From the NCBI GenBank assembly GCA_017475265.1, contig JAFVFY010000043.1:1-51786 (forward strand): a DNA stretch of 51,786 bases. The letters are read 5' to 3'. The notes below the pieces were generated by a model, which saw only the letters and a program-made list of their open reading frames with translations, made no database searches and was not told the DNA's origin. Positions 6,429 through 13,761 of the stretch are shown here, one piece after another; positions within the stretch are counted from its first letter, which is position 1; each line of letters opens with the position of its first letter. This DNA is from Prevotella sp. GTDB lineage: Bacteria > Bacteroidota > Bacteroidia > Bacteroidales > Bacteroidaceae. A program made the translations under genes and the position numbers.

Positions 6429-7604
6429 ATGAAGAAGCAGACAATAGCCATCCATACCCCATACGTCAGGCCCGATGCCTATGGGTCGCTGGCAGTACCT
6501 ATATATAATAATGTGTCGTTTGAATTCCAAGACGCACAGGAGATGAGCGATGCTTTCTGCAACCGTATCAAGGCTCCCGACTACGCCCGCATTGCCAACC
6601 CCACGGTGACGAACTTCGAGCAGCGGGTGAAGGCACTGACGGAGGCGGAGCACGTGACGGCTTTCAATTCGGGCATGGCGGCCATCAGCACAGCGCTGCT
6701 GGCTGTCGTGGCACAGGGGAAGAACATCGTCACCTCGCGTCACCTGTTCGGCAATACGCTGGCATTCATCAGCGGTACGCTGCTGCGCCTCGGCATAAAG
6801 CCCCGGCTGCGCGACCTCACCGACTTAGAGGCTGTGGAGCAGGCCATCGACGAGCAGACGGCTTGCGTGTTCTTGGAAATCGTGACGAATCCGCAGTTGG
6901 AAGTGGCCGACCTGAAGGCCATCGCCGATATCGCTCATAGAAAAGGCGTGCCCGTGATTGCCGACTCAACGGTGATTCCCTTTACGGAGACGAACCTCAA
7001 GGCACTGGGCGTGGATGTTGAAGTGGTGTCGAGCACAAAGTACATTTCTGGCGGTGGTACGTCGCTTGGCGGACTGATTATCGACTATGGCACATTCCCA
7101 CAGATCAACCAGCGCGTGAAGTACGACCTGCTCATCAACCTCGGTGTGTATATGACGCCGCAGACGGCCTACATGCAGACGCTGGGACTGGAAACGCTCG
7201 ACGTGCGCTACCAGCGGCAGGCTGCCAATGCGCTGTGGTTGGCAAAGGCACTGAGGAGTGTGAAGGGCATCGAGAGCGTGAACTACGTCGGACTGGAAGA
7301 CAACCCCTATCATGCCCTGGCGCAGCAGCAGTTTGGCCCGACGGCGGGCGCGATGCTCACCATCGACCTCTCATCGAAAAAGGCGTGCTTCACGTTCCTC
7401 AACCGTCTGAAGCTCATCCACCGTGCCACGAACCTCTTTGACAGTCGCACGCTGGCCATACACCCCGCCTCCACCATCTTCGGACTCTTCCCGGAGAGGC
7501 AGTTGCAGCAGATGGACGTGCGGCAGACCACCATCCGCCTCTCCGTCGGTCTCGAAGCCCCCGAAGACCTACTTGCAGACATCGAACAAGCTTTAGCCCC
7601 CTAA
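6429..7604 (+). CDS. PLP-dependent Cys/Met-metabolism enzyme, MetY-like O-acetylhomoserine sulfhydrylase
   Basis: 391 residues from ATG 6429. The Cys/Met PLP family is clear: YARIANPTVTNFEQRVKALT, the cofactor-stacking region SGMAAISTALLAV, and the Schiff-base Lys204 in VVSSTKYISGGGTSLGG, then SVGLEAPEDLLADIEQAL at the end. Members include O-acetylhomoserine sulfhydrylase, cystathionine gamma-synthase and methionine gamma-lyase. The neighbouring ThiS-like, E1-like and JAMM genes favour a MetY that takes sulfur from a protein thiocarboxylate, as described for Wolinella succinogenes; the substrate cannot be read from sequence alone. The frame is open upstream to 6363, but ATG 6429 follows the promoter and starts the fold correctly. 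The TAA stop lies in the first bases of a repeat element. Confidence 0.85.
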   Translation: MKKQTIAIHTPYVRPDAYGSLAVPIYNNVSFEFQDAQEMSDAFCNRIKAPDYARIANPTVTNFEQRVKALTEAEHVTAFNSGMAAISTALLAVVAQGKNIVTSRHLFGNTLAFISGTLLRLGIKPRLRDLTDLEAVEQAIDEQTACVFLEIVTNPQLEVADLKAIADIAHRKGVPVIADSTVIPFTETNLKALGVDVEVVSSTKYISGGGTSLGGLIIDYGTFPQINQRVKYDLLINLGVYMTPQTAYMQTLGLETLDVRYQRQAANALWLAKALRSVKGIESVNYVGLEDNPYHALAQQQFGPTAGAMLTIDLSSKKACFTFLNRLKLIHRATNLFDSRTLAIHPASTIFGLFPERQLQQMDVRQTTIRLSVGLEAPEDLLADIEQALAP

Positions 7605-7740
7605 GTTCTTGGACGAGCCAAGCGGCAAAGCCGAGCGAGGGGGTTGGGGGTCTGAACAGGCGCAGATGCCCTCCCTTTTATACACCAAACTGGTCTGATA
7701 AACGCTTGTTCAGACCCCCATCCCCCTAACTTAGGGGGCT
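7595..7740. repeat. Inverted-repeat intergenic element A (CCCCCTAAGTT...)
   Basis: It fills the whole gap between the metY-like and dsrE-like genes. The right end is the intact palindrome CCCCCTAACTTAGGGGG. The left copy is split by about 30 bases (GCGGCAAAGCCGAGCGA). Inner arms GTCTGAACAGGCGCAGA and TCTGATAAACGCTTGTTCAG are inverted copies. The element supplies the metY-like stop codon. Confidence 0.85.
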
Positions 7741-7746
7741 CAGAAC

Positions 7747-8226
7747 ATGGCAGAACAAAAGAAACTAAGCATCATCGCCTTCAGTGGCGATTTCGACAAG
7801 CTGACTGCAGTATTTACATTAGGTACGGGCGCAGCAGCAGTAGGTTACGAGGTGAATATCTTCTTCACCTTCTGGGGCCTCGACGCCATCAAGCAAAAGC
7901 AGGGCCGCAGCTTCACCGGCGGCAACTGGCTGACGAAGATATTCGGCTTCATGATGGGCGGCCTGAAAGTCACTCCAACGAGCCGCTTCAACTTCCTCGG
8001 CGCAGGGCCTAAGATTTTCCGCTACCTGATGCGCAAGAACAACGTGGCGACCCTTGAGGAACTGGTCGAGGCGGCCAAAGTCCTCGGCATCAACCTCTAC
8101 GCCTGTGAGATGGCCATGCACGTGCTCGGCCTGAAGAAAGAGGACTTCATCCCAGAAGTGAAGGACGTGCTCGGCGTGGCATCGTTCCTGAAACTAAGTG
8201 AGGGAGGACAGACATTGTTTATTTAA
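7747..8226 (+). CDS. DsrE/DsrF-family sulfur-relay protein
   Basis: 159 residues of the DsrE2-like type: an N-terminal strand LSIIAFSGDFDKL, the TLGTGAAAVGYEVNIFFTFWGL helix-strand pair, a hydrophobic middle (WLTKIFGFMMGGLK), and a single conserved cysteine in NLYACEMAMHVLGL. DsrE proteins carry persulfide sulfur between cysteine desulfurases, TusA and other acceptors. The tusA gene follows, a standard pairing. Start ATG 7747 lies seven bases after repeat element A. Its partner and the direction of sulfur flow are inferred from the neighbourhood. Confidence 0.85.
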   Translation: MAEQKKLSIIAFSGDFDKLTAVFTLGTGAAAVGYEVNIFFTFWGLDAIKQKQGRSFTGGNWLTKIFGFMMGGLKVTPTSRFNFLGAGPKIFRYLMRKNNVATLEELVEAAKVLGINLYACEMAMHVLGLKKEDFIPEVKDVLGVASFLKLSEGGQTLFI

Positions 8227-8373
8227 GAGTTAAGAATTAAGAGTTAAGAGTTGTCGGCTGCGCCGATTAAGAATTAACAATTAAGAATTATCATGCGCAG
8301 CCATAATTCTAAACTCAAAATTCTTACTTGCCGGAGGCAATAACTCTAAATTCTAAACTCAAAATTCTAAATT
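8227..8373. repeat. TTAAGAG / AATTCTAAACTC spacer repeats
   Basis: Heptamer-type units (GAGTTAAGAATTAAGAGTTA) meet inverted units (AATTCTAAACTCAAAATTC) around GTCGGCTGCGCCGA and TTGCCGGAGGCAA mini-palindromes, so the 147-base gap could fold into a long hairpin. No gene is seen. Confidence 0.7.
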
Positions 8374-8595
8374 ATGAAAAAAGTATTAGACATTACGAAG
8401 GAGCACTGCCCCATGACCTTCGTCAAGACCAAGATCGAGCTTTCGAAGCTCCAGCCAGGCGACATCCTGGAAGTACTGCTCACCGAGGGCGAGCCTCTCG
8501 ACAACGTTCCCCGCAACGCCAAGGAGCAGGGCTACAACGTCCTCTCCGTCGAACACGTGGAAGGAACAACACACAAAGTGACAATCAAAAAGTGA
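8374..8595 (+). CDS. tusA: TusA/SirA-family sulfurtransferase
   Basis: A 73-residue TusA-fold protein. The hallmark is CPMTFVKTKIEL, with persulfide-carrying Cys12 in the CPxxxxK motif, followed by LQPGDILEVLL and a C-terminal VEHVEGTTHKVTIKK strand. TusA takes sulfur from a cysteine desulfurase and hands it to DsrE-type or other acceptors. It sits 147 bases after the dsrE-like gene and is closed by a strong hairpin terminator, so metY-like, dsrE and tusA form one transcription unit. Confidence 0.9.
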   Translation: MKKVLDITKEHCPMTFVKTKIELSKLQPGDILEVLLTEGEPLDNVPRNAKEQGYNVLSVEHVEGTTHKVTIKK

Positions 8596-8616
8596 GGCCT
8601 TAACCTCACTTTTTTT
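8587..8616 (+). terminator. Rho-independent terminator after tusA
   Basis: AGTGAGG (8591-8597) and CCTCACT (8604-8610) form a 7-bp stem with a 6-base loop, extended by A/T pairs and a run of seven T. The stem includes the tusA stop. Confidence 0.88.
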
Positions 8617-8672
8617 GTGCTATAATCAGCATTTGCTGGGTACGCACCCAACCCCCGAAGAGAAGACCTTCG

Positions 8673-9965
8673 TCAGTCTCCAGCCATCCGCTTGACTGCT
8701 TCTATGCCGATGTTGAGCCTTTCCGCAATGAATTCGGCGGGAACCGATGCCTGCATGAGCAGTCGGATGGTCTGCCTCAGCTGCTCGCTTTGCTCCTGTA
8801 GCTGTGTATTTTTCTCCTGTAGCTGTGTATTTTTCTCCTGTAGCTGTGTGTCTTTCTCCTGTAGCTGTGTGTCTTTCTCCTGTAGCTGTGTGTCTTTCTC
8901 CTGTAGCTGTGTGTCTTTCTCCTGTAGCTGTGTGTCTTTCTCCTGTAGCTGTGTGTCTTTCTCCTGTAGCTGACTGTCTTTCTCCTGCAGCTGACTGTCT
9001 TTCTCCTGTAGCTGACTGTCTTTCTCCTGTAGCTGACTGTCTTTCTCCTGTAACTGACTGTTTTTCTCCTGTAACTGACAGGCTTTCTCTTGCAGCTGAG
9101 AATCCTTCTCTTGCAGCTGCTCACTCTGTTTTTGCAGCTGCTTCTCATTCTCTTGCAGCTGCTTCTCATTCTCCTGAAGCTGCTTCCTTTGCTTGAGCAG
9201 CTCCACGCCGCGCTCGTCGTAGTCGCGGAATAACAGTTCCTCCATCTCCATGCGCTCGCGCATCTCCTTCGACGCCCCGGCAGTGAGCAGACGGTGGAAA
9301 ATGAGGCGCTGATCCTCGTCGCCGCTATAGTCAGCCTCGTCGATGTTGAGCAGATAGCCTTGTGCGGTGTCCTTGCGCGTCTGGTCGAAGATGTTGAGGA
9401 TGCGCTCCAAGTGGTTGCGCAGCCTGCCGTGGAGCAGCGGTATTTGCACGATGATGCTGCTGTGGGTGAGGCTGTCGACGAAGGGGTCGGGCAGACCCTG
9501 TGTCACAGCCTCACCGTCGTAGTTCTCAGCCTTGGGGGTGACATATAGCACCGGCTCCTCGATGCTGCCCACACGGTGGCCCAGCAGGTAGATGGCAATC
9601 ATGGGCAGGGCGTGTTTGCGCTTGCCTTCCGGGTCATCAGTGTCGGGAACCATGTTCTCCTCGGCGCGGTACTGCGTGCCGAGGTACTGGCGGAAGCGCA
9701 GTAGGTCGCTGGGCAGGTCGGTCTTCTGTAGCTCTATAAGCACATGCTCCTCGCGCCCTTGAGCGTCGACGGTCACCGCGCGGTAGTCCAGACGGAACAC
9801 CGACACGGGGTCGCGGTCCACGTTGATCAGCTCGTTGCGGCGCGTGGACACTTGCGTCACCTGCTTCCTCAGCAGGGCGGAAAGCAGGATCTTCACTACG
9901 CGCTCGTCCTCCATGAGGTACTTGAACGCCAGGTCGTAGATAGGGTTGGCAATCGTTGTGGTCAT
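8673..9965 (-). CDS. Rpn/PDDEXK-2 family nuclease with a long heptad-repeat coiled coil
   Basis: 430 residues. The first ~235 are a PD-(D/E)XK nuclease of the Rpn (recombination-promoting, 'transposase-like') kind: PIYDLAFKYLMED, then FRLDYRAV (Asp) and HVLIELQKTD (Glu-x-Gln), the expected D...ExQ core, then DPFVDSLTHSSIIVQIPLL. Residues ~255-390 are about 19 copies of a seven-residue unit (QLQEKDS/T), an almost perfect coiled coil. The last ~35 (LMQASVPAEFIAERLNIGIEAVKRMAGD) resemble an HTH that reads out Rpn-type C-termini. It lies against the sulfur genes, between tusA and the encapsulin gene, with its own divergent promoter. Rpn proteins promote RecA-independent recombination, but no target is evident. 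Confidence 0.82.
   Translation of the reverse strand: MTTTIANPIYDLAFKYLMEDERVVKILLSALLRKQVTQVSTRRNELINVDRDPVSVFRLDYRAVTVDAQGREEHVLIELQKTDLPSDLLRFRQYLGTQYRAEENMVPDTDDPEGKRKHALPMIAIYLLGHRVGSIEEPVLYVTPKAENYDGEAVTQGLPDPFVDSLTHSSIIVQIPLLHGRLRNHLERILNIFDQTRKDTAQGYLLNIDEADYSGDEDQRLIFHRLLTAGASKEMRERMEMEELLFRDYDERGVELLKQRKQLQENEKQLQENEKQLQKQSEQLQEKDSQLQEKACQLQEKNSQLQEKDSQLQEKDSQLQEKDSQLQEKDSQLQEKDTQLQEKDTQLQEKDTQLQEKDTQLQEKDTQLQEKDTQLQEKNTQLQEKNTQLQEQSEQLRQTIRLLMQASVPAEFIAERLNIGIEAVKRMAGD
8785..9190 (-). repeat. 21-bp coding minisatellite in the Rpn-type gene
   Basis: About 19 units of 21 bases (CTCCTGTAGCTGTGTGTCTTT and variants). The central copies are near-identical and the edge copies are degenerate, as expected from recent unequal exchange. 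Each gain or loss of a unit changes the coiled coil by exactly two turns without shifting the frame. Confidence 0.92.
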
Positions 9966-10026
9966 AGTTTCATCTTTTTTTCAGTAGAAGCCGATGCCTC
10001 CGAGCGTCGGCTTCAGCTTGACGCTG

Positions 10027-10058
10027 CAAAATTACGCAAATTATGCGAACTATCCAAA
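10027..10058 (-). promoter_or_regulatory. Promoter of the Rpn-type gene
   Basis: Minus strand TTTG (10055-10058), 20 bases, TAATTTTG (10027-10034), 62 bases before the start and divergent from the encapsulin promoter. Confidence 0.65.
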
Positions 10059-10067
10059 TATTTCGGC

Positions 10068-10121
10068 AGAATAATATTCTGTTGGGGTGGGGACAGACGG
10101 GAGGGTTTGGAATAATGTTCT
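10068..10121 (+). promoter_or_regulatory. Twin operator upstream of the encapsulin gene
   Basis: Box 1 AGAATA-A-TATTCT (10068-10080) is identical to that at 6242. Box 2 GGAATAATGTTCT (10109-10121) is 41 bases further on, as at the metY-like gene. The pair is 123 bases from the TACCTTTG box here and 124 bases there. Confidence 0.7.
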
Positions 10122-10145
10122 GTGAAAGAGAGAATGACAGGGTAA

Positions 10146-10198
10146 TCTTCTGGATTTTGAGGTGAATTTGGTGGATATGTCTAATGTCCGTACCTTTG
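10146..10198 (+). promoter_or_regulatory. Promoter and conserved upstream block of the encapsulin operon
   Basis: TTTG (10167-10170), 20 bases, TACCTTTG (10191-10198). TCTTCTGGATTT (10146) and AATTTGGTGGATAT repeat the block before the metY-like gene at the same spacing. Confidence 0.78.
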
Positions 10199-10243
10199 CA
10201 CCGTGATTTCTATTATTATTTACAAATTAAAAACTAAACAATT

Positions 10244-11683
10244 ATGGCAGATTCTAATTTACAGCGCAGTGTGACCACTGCTACCGCCAGAAGACTGGCA
10301 ACCACCACCAAGACCGCCCCGCAGATGGGCAGCATCACTCCGAGATTATTGTTGAAACTGCTGCCTTGGGTGCAGGTTTCAGGCGGCACGTTCCGCGTAA
10401 ACCGCACGAAGGTGGAGCTACGGAAGAACGACCGACTGCCCATCCAGTATGTGAACGGCGTGCCGTCGTTTACGGCAAAGGATTTGAAGGCGATACCGCT
10501 GTTCTCGGAGTTCGATGACGAAATACTGAACCGTCTGGTGAGTTCGTTTGAGGCCAAGGAGGTGGATGTCGATAAGTTCTTCGTGGAGGAGGGCAAGGAC
10601 AAGCAGCGCTTCTTCATCGTGGCCAACGGACAGGCTGAGGTTATCAGCAAGGGGCCACACGGCGAGGAACTGCGGATTGCCCTGTTGGGCGATGGCGAAT
10701 ACTTCGGCGAGGCCGACCTGCTTGACGAGCAGGAGTCGACCGTGAGCGTGCGCGCCATCACACCAACCACATTCCTTGGTTTGAAGTTGAAGGAGCTGAT
10801 TAAGTTTATCAAGGAAGTGCCCGACTTCCGTGAGACGTTCGAGAAGGCCGTTGATAAGCAGCTGCGGCTGAAGGCTTCGGTGAACGATAACGGTGAGAAG
10901 CACATCGACCTGGTCTCAGGCCATGAGGAGGACAACATCATCCCCGAGACCTACATCGACTACGAGGAAAATCCGACGGAGTATGCGTTGAACACGCTAC
11001 AGACGGTGGTACGCGTGCATACTCGTGTGAGCGACCTCTATAATAATCCCTACAACCAGTTAGAGGAGCAGCTTCGCCTCAGCATTGAGAGCATCAAGGA
11101 GCGTCAGGAATGGGAGCTCATCAACAACAAGCAGTTTGGCCTGTTGTCGGCTGTGAACCCCGCCTACCGCATCACCACGCGCTACGGCTCGCCCACGCCC
11201 GATGACCTCGACGAACTGCTCAGCTTGGTATGGAAGGAACCCGCCTTCTTCATCGCCCATCCTCGTGCTATCGCCGCCTTCGAGCGCGAATGTACATGGC
11301 GCGGCGTACCGCCTGTAACCACCGACCTCTTCGGCACTCGCGTGATTCTGTGGCGCGGTGTGCCCTTGATTCCAAGCGACAAGGTGGAGGTGGAAGGCCA
11401 GTATCTGACAGGCCGCGGCGTCGGCACGACGAAGATTATCCTCGTGCGCGTCGGCGAAAAGAGCCAGGGCGTTATCGGTCTGCACCAGAGTGGCATCCCC
11501 GGCGAGATTGCCCCGTCGCTCTCAGCACGCTTGATGGGTCTCGACAAGTTTGGCGTGGCTTCTTATCTGCTCACGAAGTACTTCTCATTAGCCGCCCTCA
11601 CCGACGATGCCATCGCCGTGTTGGAGAACGTAGAGGTGGGGTATTATCACGATTATCAGCACAGGAATAAAGTAGAGAAGTGA
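10244..11683 (+). CDS. Family 2B-type encapsulin shell protein with a cyclic-nucleotide-binding-like domain
   Basis: 479 residues. Residues 1-80 form the N-arm region (TPRLLLKLLPWVQVSGGTFRVN). Residues ~84-205 form a cyclic-nucleotide-binding-like domain with IPLFSEFDDEILNRL and GDGEYFGEADLLDE. Residues ~225-479 are the HK97-type encapsulin fold (LRLSIESIKERQEWELINN, then RCEW-like ECTWRGVPP, GTRVILWRGVPLIPSDKV, VGYYHDYQHRNKVEK). Family 2 encapsulins self-assemble into shells that enclose an N-terminally extended cysteine desulfurase; the 2B subtype carries this inserted domain. The next gene is such a desulfurase. The phosphate-binding cassette reads QESTVSVRA, so the usual phosphate-holding Arg is not obvious and the ligand is uncertain. 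ATG 10244 follows the promoter by 45 bases. Confidence 0.9.
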   Translation: MADSNLQRSVTTATARRLATTTKTAPQMGSITPRLLLKLLPWVQVSGGTFRVNRTKVELRKNDRLPIQYVNGVPSFTAKDLKAIPLFSEFDDEILNRLVSSFEAKEVDVDKFFVEEGKDKQRFFIVANGQAEVISKGPHGEELRIALLGDGEYFGEADLLDEQESTVSVRAITPTTFLGLKLKELIKFIKEVPDFRETFEKAVDKQLRLKASVNDNGEKHIDLVSGHEEDNIIPETYIDYEENPTEYALNTLQTVVRVHTRVSDLYNNPYNQLEEQLRLSIESIKERQEWELINNKQFGLLSAVNPAYRITTRYGSPTPDDLDELLSLVWKEPAFFIAHPRAIAAFERECTWRGVPPVTTDLFGTRVILWRGVPLIPSDKVEVEGQYLTGRGVGTTKIILVRVGEKSQGVIGLHQSGIPGEIAPSLSARLMGLDKFGVASYLLTKYFSLAALTDDAIAVLENVEVGYYHDYQHRNKVEK

Positions 11684-11692
11684 TTGGACTTT

Positions 11693-11794
11693 AACACGAA
11701 TCACCATTAATTTAAGTTGCGAATTATCATTAATATTATATGAGAAATTCGTGGGCAATTCGTGGCAATTCGCAACTCAAAAAAGAATTTCTTT
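11693..11794. repeat. AATTCG spacer repeat between the encapsulin and desulfurase genes
   Basis: Units of AATTCGTGG recur, and GTTGCGAATT (11716-11725) is inverted as AATTCGCAAC (11767-11776), giving a possible hairpin between shell and cargo genes. Similar AATTCGTGT units lie in the metY-like leader (6384-6419). Confidence 0.7.
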
Positions 11795-13390
11795 ATGATA
11801 GATATTCAGAATATTAACGGATACGGTATCGAAGATCCAGGCTTTGCGCTTCTGAGAGAGGTGGCGCAGAAGTACTGCCCAGAGGAGTTTCAGGCGGAGA
11901 GGCAGACAGTGCTGCCCGACGATGCACTGAATCTTGCGGCGATTGAGTTACTGACCCCACCCCCAACCCCTCCCCTACATGGGAGGGGAGAGCCGACGGG
12001 TTTGGGCATCGCGCAGCCGTTCCCCGCAGGCATTGGAGGACAGAGTGCTCAGCCGTTCCCCGCCCCTCAAGGGGAGGGGCCAGGGGTGGGGTCTGTAATC
12101 CCCAAGAACGACGGCTTTGGCATCGGCATCCCTGAGACGCAGAAGCTGCGCGACCTGCACTACGAGGAGGCCGACACGCTGAACTCGGAGCAGATAAAGA
12201 GCGATTTCCCCGTGCTCAATCAGAAGGTGAACGGCCACGACCTCGTATGGCTCGACAATGGCGCCACGACGCAGAAGCCGAACCAGGTCATTGACAAGAT
12301 TTCGGAGTACTACCGTACTTATAATAGTAACATCCATCGCGGAGCGCACACCCTTGCCGCCCGTGCGACGGATGCCTACGAGGAAGCGCGAGAGAAGGTG
12401 CAGCGGTTCATCAACGCCGCCACCAGCGAGGAGATCATCTTCGTGCGCGGCACCACCGAAGGCATCAACCTTGTAGCGCAGACCTACGGCCGACAGTTCA
12501 TTACACCAGGCGACGATGTCATCGTCTCGGAGCTAGACCACCATGCCAACATAGTTCCCTGGCAGCGCGTTGCTCAGGAGCGGGGTGCTACGTTGAGAGC
12601 CATCCCAACGGACAAGAACGGCGACCTCATCCTCTCGGAGTTCGAGCGCATCATCACGCCTCGCACACGGTTTGTCAGCGTCGGCCACGTGAACAACACT
12701 TTCGGTACTATTAACGACGTACAACGTATCATCGAGATTGCCCATGCTCATGGCATCCCCGTGCTGATTGACGGCGCTCAGTCCATCGCCCATACGCCCG
12801 TTGATGTGCAGGCGCTCGGTGCCGACTTCTTCGTGTTCAGTGGTCATAAGATCTACGGCCCCAACGGCATCGGTGTGGTCTACGGTCGTATGGAACTATT
12901 AGAGAAAATGCAGCCCTGGCAAGGTGGTGGCAACATGATCAAGGACGTGACCATCGAGCGCACGGAGTACAATGTGCCACCCGCCCGCTTCGAGGCTGGC
13001 ACGCCCAACGTCGCCGACGCCATCGGACTGGGTGCCGCTCTCGACTACGTAAGCCACATCGGACTGCGCAACATTGAGCACCACGAGCACCAGTTGACGG
13101 AGTATGCCCGCGAGCAACTCGCCCAGATTCCCGGCCTGACGCTCATCGGCAATCCCAAGAACCGCGTCAGCGTCGTGAGCTTCGTCCTCGACGGCATCCC
13201 TGTACCCGAGGTCGGCACATTGCTCGACAAGGAGGGCATCGCCGTGCGTGCCGGTCACCACTGTGCCCAGCCCGCCCTGCGCGCCCTCGGCTACGAGATG
13301 AGCGTCCGCCCCACCTTCGCCCTCTACAACACCCGCGAGGACGTGGACAAACTTGTGATTGCAGTACGCAAAATCGTTGGCGAGAGGTAA
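11795..13390 (+). CDS. SufS-type cysteine desulfurase with N-terminal extension, probable encapsulin cargo
   Basis: 531 residues from ATG 11795; the in-frame GTG at 11762 lies in repeat sequence. Residues ~135-531 are a full type II (SufS) desulfurase: IKSDFPVLNQKV, the PLP Lys352 in SGHKIYGPNGIG, and the persulfide Cys490 in RAGHHCAQP. It turns cysteine into alanine plus enzyme-bound persulfide. Residues 1-134 are an extra N-terminal region that SufS proteins lack. Disordered extensions of this kind load desulfurases into family 2 encapsulins, and this gene directly follows the shell gene. Residues 52-101 of the extension are coded by a palindromic repeat (11948-12098), leaving two conserved-looking ends: MIDIQNINGYGIEDPGFALL and the stretch after NDGFGIGIPE. 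No SufE or SufU lies nearby. Confidence 0.92.
   Translation: MIDIQNINGYGIEDPGFALLREVAQKYCPEEFQAERQTVLPDDALNLAAIELLTPPPTPPLHGRGEPTGLGIAQPFPAGIGGQSAQPFPAPQGEGPGVGSVIPKNDGFGIGIPETQKLRDLHYEEADTLNSEQIKSDFPVLNQKVNGHDLVWLDNGATTQKPNQVIDKISEYYRTYNSNIHRGAHTLAARATDAYEEAREKVQRFINAATSEEIIFVRGTTEGINLVAQTYGRQFITPGDDVIVSELDHHANIVPWQRVAQERGATLRAIPTDKNGDLILSEFERIITPRTRFVSVGHVNNTFGTINDVQRIIEIAHAHGIPVLIDGAQSIAHTPVDVQALGADFFVFSGHKIYGPNGIGVVYGRMELLEKMQPWQGGGNMIKDVTIERTEYNVPPARFEAGTPNVADAIGLGAALDYVSHIGLRNIEHHEHQLTEYAREQLAQIPGLTLIGNPKNRVSVVSFVLDGIPVPEVGTLLDKEGIAVRAGHHCAQPALRALGYEMSVRPTFALYNTREDVDKLVIAVRKIVGER
11948..12098. repeat. In-frame palindromic element inside the desulfurase gene
   Basis: The ends are inverted copies: TTACTGACCCCACCCCCAAC and the complement of GGGGTGGGGTCTGTAA. 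Each is flanked by its own small hairpin (CCCTCCCC...GGGGAGGG; CCCCTCAAGGGGAGGGG). The 151 bases contain no stop in the coding frame and add a Pro/Gly-rich stretch. Confidence 0.85.
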
Positions 13391-13428
13391 CAAATCGTAA
13401 ATCGAAAATTAGTAAATTGTAAATAAAC

Positions 13429-13653
13429 ATGGTGTCAAAGATTACAGTAAACGGAGAGGCGCAGGAGGTGCAGTTGCCCCTCAGCCTCGCAGAACTCATC
13501 AAGAACAACAACGTGCAGCAACCAGAAATGGTGAGCGTGCAGTTGAACGACGACTTCGTAGACCGCAACGAGTGGGACGGTCTGCAGATTAAGGAAGGCG
13601 ACGTGGTGGACTTCCTGTACTTCATGGGAGGAGGCCTAAGCCCCCTAAGTTAG
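13429..13653 (+). CDS. ThiS/MoaD-like sulfur carrier with an element-derived tail
   Basis: 74 residues of beta-grasp fold: MVSKITVNGEAQEVQLPLS, LAELIKNN, VSVQLNDDFVDRNEW, IKEGDVVDFLYFMGGG. Carriers of this family end in Gly-Gly, which is adenylated and turned into a thiocarboxylate that donates sulfur. Here YFMGGG is followed by LSPLS before the TAG. Those five residues and the stop come from repeat element B, which begins at 13639. The carrier would need trimming back to Gly-Gly, and a JAMM peptidase is encoded two genes on. It lies between the desulfurase and the E1-like gene in one operon. The pathway could be thiazole, cysteine or homocysteine formation; the neighbours favour the last two. 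Confidence 0.88.
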   Translation: MVSKITVNGEAQEVQLPLSLAELIKNNNVQQPEMVSVQLNDDFVDRNEWDGLQIKEGDVVDFLYFMGGGLSPLS

Positions 13654-13754
13654 GGGGTTGGGGGTCTGAACAAGCGCAGATGCCCATAACATATATAACT
13701 AAAATGGTCTGATAAACGCTTGTTCAGACCCCCATCCCCCTAACTTAGGGGGCT
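13639..13754. repeat. Inverted-repeat intergenic element B
   Basis: The best copy: CCCCCTAAGTTAGGGGG at one end and CCCCCTAACTTAGGGGG at the other, with inner inverted arms GTCTGAACAAGCGCAGA and AAACGCTTGTTCAGAC. It spans the gap from inside the ThiS-like gene to eight bases before the E1-like start. Confidence 0.9.
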
Positions 13755-13761
13755 AAGAATT

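Noticed and set aside
8777-9196. Open frames on both strands through the 21-bp repeat
   Set aside because: A repeat unit of 21 bases without stops opens several frames at once; only the coiled-coil frame joins the nuclease domain.
8673-9965. Rpn-type gene as a transposase that moved the repeats
   Set aside because: Rpn proteins are not known to move palindromic repeats of this kind; being near is not evidence.
11762-11794. GTG start of the desulfurase
   Set aside because: It lies in AATTCGTGG spacer repeat; ATG 11795 gives MIDIQNINGYG, which looks like the true cargo N-terminus.
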